This document shows, piece by piece, positions 59,185 through 64,000 of a stretch of DNA of 64,000 bases. Position 1 is the stretch's first letter, and the number at the start of each line of letters is the position of its first letter. The notes under the pieces were generated by a model. The model ran no database searches. It saw only the letters and a list, made by a program, of their open reading frames with translations, and was not told the origin of the DNA. The stretch comes from Micromonospora cabrerizensis (GTDB lineage Bacteria > Actinomycetota > Actinomycetes > Mycobacteriales > Micromonosporaceae), in assembly GCF_022230955.1 (NCBI RefSeq), contig NZ_JAKKFI010000065.1, positions 1-64,000 of the forward strand, read 5' to 3'. The translations under genes were made by a program, and so were the position numbers.

Positions 59185-59325
59185 AGCGCGTATCGCGACC
59201 GATCCGTAGGCGACCTGGCTCGTCCCCACCGTCGGGTGGGGCATCACAGTTGCGGGACAGCGCCGGGTTTCGTACCGGCTTCGCTGCGGACTGGTCGGTA
59301 AGACGGTAGCGCACCGCCGGGACGT
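59185..59325 (-). promoter_or_regulatory. Cobalamin riboswitch
   Basis: Read on the minus strand, the leader of btuF contains the conserved core: GAAGCCGGTACGAAACCCGG, GCGCTGTCCCGCAACTGTGA and GAGCCAGGTCGCCTACGGAT, in the right order and spacing, with a variable hairpin CCCCACC-CGAC-GGTGGGG between. This is a clear class-II-like adenosylcobalamin aptamer. Binding should switch off btuFCD. Confidence 0.95.
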
Positions 59326-59428
59326 GCCGGATCGATCACGGGCCGATCGCCGCGAGTCGATCCCCCGAACCGCCACACGGTGGCCGCAGCAGGGCGTATG
59401 TCCGAGTTGATGGTGTTCCGGAACGGGT

Positions 59429-59462
59429 GGTGGGGCCCCGCGGGGCGGAGCGGGGCCCCACC
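59429..59462 (-). terminator. Terminator after the M14 carboxypeptidase gene
   Basis: A perfect 12-base stem (GGTGGGGCCCCG, 59429-59440, with 59451-59462) and a 10-base loop follow the stop of the carboxypeptidase gene at 59466. It separates that gene from the btuF leader on the same strand. No U-tract. Confidence 0.85.
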
Positions 59463-59465
59463 CGA

Positions 59466-61346
59466 TCAGGAGGACGTGATGGTGACGTTGTCCACAGCGG
59501 CCTCCACCAGGCTGGCGCCGGAGGCGTCAGCCGCCTCGACGAGGATGCGGACCGACTGGCCGGCGTACGGGGTGAGGTTGAGGTTGGCCACCGCCCAGCT
59601 CCCGTTGCGGTTGGTCGCCGCGCCGGCCTGGGTGAGCAGCGCGGTGGTGCCGCCGTTGTGCACCACGCTCACCCGCAGGTAGTCCGCCGACGAGGCGTTC
59701 GAGCCGTGCGCCAGATACCAGGCCAGCGAGAGGCTCAGCGTGCCGGACGACGGCAGGGTCACCGCCGGGGACCGGGCACTGGTCACACCACCGTCGACGT
59801 CGTAGTCACCGGCGGCCGAGCCGGCGAGCCGGCCGGTGACCAGGTCGTTGGATCCGGCGTACGGGGTGAGCTGCTTGGCGCCGGAGGACGTGGTCGCCTG
59901 GGCGGCACCCCGCTCGAACGCGCCGAGGGTGGCGGTGTCGGTGCCGGACGGGTTGATGGTCCAGCCGGTGGCGGTCTCGAAGGTGTCCGACCAGACCGTG
60001 GTGCCGCCACCGCCGCCGCCGCAGTACTGCGCCTGCTTGCCGATGGCCCGGTACGGGCAGTCGGCGTACTCGCTGAGCATCAGCACCGCGTCCCGGTTGC
60101 GGGAGGTCTGCGCCGGAATGACCTCGTCGGGCGGGTAGAAGCCGCCGCCGCCGGACGAGCCCGGGTACATCTCGAAGGTGTACGCCCAGATGTTGTGGGT
60201 GGCCCACATCCAATCCAGGCTGTCCCCGTCGGTGATGTAGAGGTCGCTGGACTGTTCCGGTGTGTAGCCGTTGGTGGCCGCCATCTGCTGGCCGATGGTG
60301 GCGAAGGTGTTGTACTGGTCCGCGCTCATTCCCGTCGCGGTGTTCGCCGTGGTGTAGCCGTAGGGCCAGAGCACCAGCTGCGAGTACGTGTGGAAGTCGA
60401 TGTTGGCCTTGATCTGCTGTACGCCACCGACCACCCGGCCGTTGACGAAGTTGCGCAGCGCCTGCGTCTCCGGCGCGGAGAACGCCGACGGGCCCCGGTA
60501 GGTCTCCGACGAGGTGGTGCCGGACGAGCCGCCGCAGCATCCCCAGTTGTAGGACCAGTTGCGGTTCAGGTCGGTGCCGACGTTGGACGAACCGCTGTTG
60601 GGCTGCCGGTTCTTACGCCAGGACCGGTACGAGCCGGTGGCGATGTCGTACTCGCTGCCGTCCGGATTGACCGTCGGCACGATCCAGAGTTCCCGGCCGT
60701 TGACGATGTTGGTGATCCGGGAGTCGCTGCCGTAGCTGTCGGTGAAGAGGTTGAGCAGGTAGATCGCCATCTCGACGGTCAGGTGCTCCCGCGCGTGCTG
60801 TTGGGAGTTGAACAGGATCTCGGGTTCGTTCTCGTCGGTGCCGACGTTGTCGGAGATCTTCACGGCCATCAGGTCGCGGCCCTCGTACGACGAACCGATG
60901 CTGATCTTGCGAGCGATCGCCGGATGGTCGGCGACGACCTGGTTCACGACGGCGGTCAGTTCCGCGTAGTCGTGGTAGTTGGAGTCGGCGGGCGGGAAGG
61001 CCATCGTGCCGATCTCGCCGGCGCCGCGCTCGGCGTTGGGCGGCGGGGCCAGCGGTTCCAGCCGGAAGCCGAGCTTGCCGATCTCGGCGGCCTCACCCGC
61101 GGTCGCCGAGATGTGCAGGACTCCGTGTTCGGAGTAGTCGATGGCAGCTCCGGTGCGGGCCACCGCGTTGCGGTCGGCGAGGGTCCGGGGCCCGAGCACC
61201 CGGTAGCTGGCGGCGGCCTGCTCGGTGGCCCGGTCCGGTGCGGGTCGGGCGGCGACCGGGCCGGCGGCGACGGTGACGATGCCCAGCCCGGTGACGACGG
61301 CGAGCACCAGGACGCGGCGGAGAGGGGTGGGCGTGCGGAGGGCCAT
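59466..61346 (-). CDS. Secreted zinc carboxypeptidase (M14 family)
   Basis: This 626-residue secreted protein has a signal peptide (about 1-34), a short propeptide (to about 115) and an M14 domain. The zinc ligands are His184 and Glu187 in QQHAREHL and His319 in DFHTYSQL; the catalytic Glu392 is in TFEMYP. A Gly-rich linker leads to a C-terminal beta-sandwich of about 170 residues (WSDTFETATGW onward), typical of a P/CBM-like accessory domain. It should remove C-terminal residues from peptides outside the cell. The ATG follows GGAGG. It is divergent from a C39-like peptidase. Confidence 0.93.
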   Translation of the reverse strand: MALRTPTPLRRVLVLAVVTGLGIVTVAAGPVAARPAPDRATEQAAASYRVLGPRTLADRNAVARTGAAIDYSEHGVLHISATAGEAAEIGKLGFRLEPLAPPPNAERGAGEIGTMAFPPADSNYHDYAELTAVVNQVVADHPAIARKISIGSSYEGRDLMAVKISDNVGTDENEPEILFNSQQHAREHLTVEMAIYLLNLFTDSYGSDSRITNIVNGRELWIVPTVNPDGSEYDIATGSYRSWRKNRQPNSGSSNVGTDLNRNWSYNWGCCGGSSGTTSSETYRGPSAFSAPETQALRNFVNGRVVGGVQQIKANIDFHTYSQLVLWPYGYTTANTATGMSADQYNTFATIGQQMAATNGYTPEQSSDLYITDGDSLDWMWATHNIWAYTFEMYPGSSGGGGFYPPDEVIPAQTSRNRDAVLMLSEYADCPYRAIGKQAQYCGGGGGGTTVWSDTFETATGWTINPSGTDTATLGAFERGAAQATTSSGAKQLTPYAGSNDLVTGRLAGSAAGDYDVDGGVTSARSPAVTLPSSGTLSLSLAWYLAHGSNASSADYLRVSVVHNGGTTALLTQAGAATNRNGSWAVANLNLTPYAGQSVRILVEAADASGASLVEAAVDNVTITSS

Positions 61347-61557
61347 GGACTACCTCCTCGATGGGCGGGAGATCCCGCTCGGTGAAGGACACTTCACCAC
61401 CTGTCACATGGTCATATCAATATCCTTCGCTGCCTTGTGCATCCCGAGCCGATCATCCCGGCGGCAAGGATTTTCCACTCAGGAACATCTGGCGAAACTT
61501 CCCTCCAAGCGGAAAACTGACCCACGACGATGCCCCTCTCGACACCGCGGAGCACCC
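61347..61557. promoter_or_regulatory. Divergent promoter region of two secreted peptidases
   Basis: These 211 bases carry the control signals of both genes. A perfect 7-base inverted repeat, GGTGAAG-GACA-CTTCACC (61381-61398), and an AT-rich stretch (near 61410-61425) are visible. The inverted repeat is a candidate operator for joint control. Confidence 0.45.
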
Positions 61558-62895
61558 ATGGCCAGAACCCGCCTGCACGCGGCCGCCCTCGCCGGCGTCA
61601 CCGCGCTCACCCTGCTCGCGACCACCGCACCCGCGACGGCGGCCCGCCCGCCCGCCGCCACCCACGACGAGCAGATCACCTTCCAGGACTGGTCCGGGCC
61701 CGCCGACTGGCACCGGGGCAGCCGGGCCGGCACCCGCGTGGTGCCCGGCGCCCGAGCGGGCCTCACCCTGGCCCGTCCCGCCGGCACCACCGAGTACGCC
61801 GACCCGCACACCGGCACCACCCGCACCTGGGAGTACGGCACCTGGACCTCACCGATGACCCGGATCGGGTTCGACGCCAGCGAACTGATCGCCTCGTGGA
61901 ACGCGGAAACCCCCGCCGGCACCTGGATCCAGGTCGAGATGCAGGGCAGCTACACCACCGGTGAACAGACCCCGTGGTACGTCATGGGTCGCTGGGCGTC
62001 CGGCGACACCGACATCAAGCGGACCAGCGTCAACCGACAGGGTGACCCCTGGTCGACGATCTGGACCGACACCTTCAGCATCGACGACGCCACCGCCGGG
62101 GTGCTGCTGCGGTCGTACCAGCTGCGGCTGACCCTCTACCGGGCACCCGGGCAGACCGCAGCGCCGGTCGTGCGGATGCTCGGCGCGATGAGTTCCACGG
62201 TGCCGGACCGGTTCACCGTGACCCCGAGCGCCGGGCACATCGCCTGGGGCGTCGAGCTGCCGGTGCCGCGCTACTCGCAGAACGTGCACTCCGGGCACTA
62301 CCCCGAGTACGACGGCGGCGGCGAAGCATGGTGCTCACCCACCTCCACCGAGATGGTGGTCGAGTACTGGGGTCGCAAACCGTCGGAGGCCGACACCTCC
62401 TGGGTGGACCCGACCTACCCCGACCCGACGGTCAACCACGCGGCCCGGATGACCTACGACTACGCGTACGACGGCGCCGGCAACTGGCCGTTCAACACCG
62501 CGTACGCGGCCAGCTTCCCCGGCCTGGAGGGTCGGGTGACCCGACTGCACTCACTGGACGAGCTGGAGCGTTTCATCGCCGCCGGCATCCCCGTCGTGAC
62601 CAGCCAGTCCTTCCTCGCCAGTGAGCTGGACGGGGCGAACTACGGCACCTCCGGGCACCTGTTCGTGGTGGTCGGCTTCACGGCCGACGGCGACGTGATC
62701 GTCAACGACCCCGCCTCGTCCAGCAACGACGTGGTGCGCAACGTCTACAAGCGCGCGCAGTTCGAGCAGATCTGGCTGCGGACCAAGCGCACCAACGCCA
62801 GCGGCGGCGTCTCCGGCGGCTCCGGCGGCATCGCGTACCTGATCAAGCCCACGTCGAAGCCCTGGCCCAAGGTCCCCGGCTCCACCAACTGGTAA
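61558..62895 (+). CDS. Secreted C39-like cysteine peptidase
   Basis: This 445-residue protein has a signal peptide (about 1-28, ATAARP) and a beta-rich N-terminal region (to about 225) before a papain-like C39 domain. The nucleophile is Cys259 in GGGEAWCSPTSTEMV, the general base His367 in TSGHLFVVVGF, and the third residue is probably in IVNDPASS. It lacks the ABC transporter part of bacteriocin-processing C39 proteins, so it is a stand-alone secreted enzyme. GGAG precedes the ATG. Function is unknown; peptidoglycan or protein turnover outside the cell is likely. Confidence 0.9.
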   Translation: MARTRLHAAALAGVTALTLLATTAPATAARPPAATHDEQITFQDWSGPADWHRGSRAGTRVVPGARAGLTLARPAGTTEYADPHTGTTRTWEYGTWTSPMTRIGFDASELIASWNAETPAGTWIQVEMQGSYTTGEQTPWYVMGRWASGDTDIKRTSVNRQGDPWSTIWTDTFSIDDATAGVLLRSYQLRLTLYRAPGQTAAPVVRMLGAMSSTVPDRFTVTPSAGHIAWGVELPVPRYSQNVHSGHYPEYDGGGEAWCSPTSTEMVVEYWGRKPSEADTSWVDPTYPDPTVNHAARMTYDYAYDGAGNWPFNTAYAASFPGLEGRVTRLHSLDELERFIAAGIPVVTSQSFLASELDGANYGTSGHLFVVVGFTADGDVIVNDPASSSNDVVRNVYKRAQFEQIWLRTKRTNASGGVSGGSGGIAYLIKPTSKPWPKVPGSTNW

Positions 62896-62927
62896 CCAGA
62901 ACCACCCACCCACCCGATCCAAAGCAC

Positions 62928-62990
62928 CGTTGATCATGAAGTTATTGCCCGATCGCCCGGCGTGTCGGCGCAATAACTTCATGATCAACG
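62928..62990. repeat. Perfect 21-bp palindromic element overlapping a stop codon
   Basis: CGTTGATCATGAAGTTATTG (first 20 of 21 bases, from 62928) is exactly repeated as its complement at 62970-62990, with a 21-base centre that itself pairs in part (CCGA with TCGG). The right arm holds the TGA stop of the gene read from the other strand (62985-62987). The AT-rich arms differ from the surroundings. It resembles a dispersed palindromic repeat and could also terminate both convergent genes. Confidence 0.9.
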
Positions 62991-63284
62991 CTTGGTGTCC
63001 GGGCCTTCGGCCGGGCGGGCGTCGGGGTTGGGGGTGTCGTCGTCTTCGCCGGCCAGGGCGGTACGGAGGCGTTCCTTCTCCGTGCGCCGGCGCTCGGCGG
63101 CGGTGCCGATCTCCTCGGCCATCTCGTCCCGCCAGCCGCGCAGCAGGAAGAAGGAGAGCGCGGCGGAGAAGGCCAGCGCCAACATCAGCTTCAGGAACAC
63201 GTTCATGTCGATCAGCCAGAGGCCCGCCAGCACGGCGACGAACAGCCCGATCCGGCCCAGCGTGTACTTGAGCGCGGCGCTCAC
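62985..63284 (-). CDS. DUF4229-type small membrane protein
   Basis: This 99-residue protein starts with two membrane helices (LGRIGLFVAVLAGLWLID and LKLMLALAFSAALSFFLLRG), followed by a charged tail (RDEMAEEIGTAAERRRTEKE). This matches DUF4229 proteins, found near menaquinone genes in many actinobacteria. The GTG at 63284 has GGAG 8 bases before; an in-frame GTG three codons earlier is also possible. The stop codon lies in the palindromic element. Confidence 0.85.
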   Translation of the reverse strand: MSAALKYTLGRIGLFVAVLAGLWLIDMNVFLKLMLALAFSAALSFFLLRGWRDEMAEEIGTAAERRRTEKERLRTALAGEDDDTPNPDARPAEGPDTKR

Positions 63285-63357
63285 CCGTACCACTCCGTTC
63301 TCTCCGTCGCCCGCCGATCTCGGCGGAAGGGTCGATCCGCCCGGCGGGCGGTCGCGG

Positions 63358-63795
63358 TCAGCCGGTGCGGCGGGCCAGCCAGCGGACGCCCGGGAACCAG
63401 AGAGCCGCGTACGCCACGGTGAAGGCCGCCGCCGCCAACGCGCCGGAGAGCAGCGGTGGCAACCCGGAGCCCAGACCGGCGATCAGCAGCCCGACGAACA
63501 CCCCGACGGCAGCGGCGGCCAGCGCCGCCACCACCCGGGCCGCACCGAACTCCCAGGCCCGGAAGTCGTCCCATAACAGCCACGCCGGCAGGATCACCGC
63601 CAGCCAGCCGTTGGTGTGCCCGAAATCACCGGCGCCGATCGAGGCGAACGCCCAGTCGAACAACACCAACGCCAGCACGCCGATGACCAGGCCGGCCAGG
63701 CACACCCCGAGCAGATCACCCAGGGTACGGACGCGCCCCTCGGCGTCCCGGCGGGGAAACCCACTCTGCTGCTCAGGTTCGCGTTGCTCGGTCAT
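63358..63795 (-). CDS. Small membrane protein of unknown function
   Basis: This 145-residue protein has a charged N-terminus (EQREPEQQSGFPRRD) and four hydrophobic helices. I do not recognise a family. It lies 24 bases downstream of mqnE on the same strand and 73 bases upstream of the DUF4229 gene, so the three may be one transcript linked to menaquinone synthesis. Confidence 0.75.
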   Translation of the reverse strand: MTEQREPEQQSGFPRRDAEGRVRTLGDLLGVCLAGLVIGVLALVLFDWAFASIGAGDFGHTNGWLAVILPAWLLWDDFRAWEFGAARVVAALAAAAVGVFVGLLIAGLGSGLPPLLSGALAAAAFTVAYAALWFPGVRWLARRTG

Positions 63796-63818
63796 CGACT
63801 GCGAGGGTACGTGGTGGT

Positions 63819-64000
63819 TCAGGCCCAGACCTGCTGCGGCTCGGCGCGCCGCTCTGCCAGCGACGGGGCCTTGTCGTACTCCCGGACCACGTTGTAGCGG
63901 GTGTCCCGCTCGACCGGCTGGAAACCCGCGTCCCAGATCAGGTGCAGCAGGTCCTCGCGGTGCATCGTGTTCGGGGTGCCGTACGAGTCGGCGTCGTGCG
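63819..64000 (-). CDS. mqnE: Aminodeoxyfutalosine synthase, C-terminal part (cut by window edge)
   Basis: Only the last 60 codons are present. They read through SYGTPNTMHREDLLHLIWDA, then FQPVERDTRYNVVREY, and end EPQQVWA before a TGA. This is the conserved C-terminus of MqnE, the radical SAM enzyme that makes aminodeoxyfutalosine after MqnA. The call fits the presence of mqnA and mqnC. The radical SAM cysteines are outside the window. Confidence 0.75.
   Translation of the reverse strand, partial: HDADSYGTPNTMHREDLLHLIWDAGFQPVERDTRYNVVREYDKAPSLAERRAEPQQVWA

Overview
The window is high-GC, densely packed bacterial chromosome with frequent GTG starts, ATGA/GTGA gene overlaps and many apparently leaderless genes. 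The gene content (type VII secretion parts, a complete 14-subunit nuo operon, futalosine-route menaquinone genes, DUF222/HNH genes, a HelR/HelD-like ATPase, an LPXTG protein) points to an actinomycete, most likely Micromonospora or a close relative. The genus is an inference from gene order and protein resemblance, not from a search.

Layout. 1-4424: part of a type VII secretion (ESX-like) locus: the 5' end of an SseB-like gene, a mycosin protease, two WXG100 proteins and an EccE-like protein. 4486-10004: a small membrane protein, a GNAT acetyltransferase, a RarD-like permease, an ECF sigma/anti-sigma pair, and a PhoX phosphatase behind a good PHO box. 10086-13312: an IclR regulator, an MFS permease and a long-chain polyprenyl diphosphate synthase. 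13403-29811: nuoA to nuoN on the minus strand, read from high to low coordinates. 29947-35381: menaquinone genes (MenJ-like reductase, MenG methyltransferase, MqnC) with a small unknown gene and an LPXTG protein between them. 35473-36532: a two-gene plus-strand islet with an AT-rich promoter, encoding an unknown protein and a DUF3800-like protein. 36761-40503: paaABCDE, phenylacetyl-CoA epoxidase. 40590-42825: a probable c-di-AMP riboswitch and two tandem serine hydrolases. 42929-47355: mqnA, an MFS permease, an ArsR-like regulator and a frameshifted DUF222/HNH gene. 47665-52389: a HelR-like ATPase and a four-gene operon with EspC-like, WXG and YbaB-like proteins. 52525-56029: a regulator/ABC-2 exporter operon and a VOC protein. 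56156-59325: btuFCD vitamin B12 uptake behind a clear cobalamin riboswitch. 59466-64000: two divergent secreted peptidases, two small membrane proteins and the 3' end of mqnE.

How the genes fit together. The polyprenyl synthase, MqnA, MqnC, MqnE, MenG and MenJ-like reductase would make and tailor menaquinone, the electron acceptor of the Nuo complex encoded among them. Phosphate (PHO box), B12 (riboswitch) and probably c-di-AMP (riboswitch) each control a visible gene set.

The most unusual features are small. A 46-bp dispersed repeat begins at the stop codon of nuoM, nuoD and paaC and separates operon genes that otherwise overlap. Two large palindromic elements lie at gene ends. The islet at 35.5-36.5 kb is the best candidate for an undescribed functional module. 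The T7SS-linked operon at 50-52.4 kb has no toxin domain that I can recognise.
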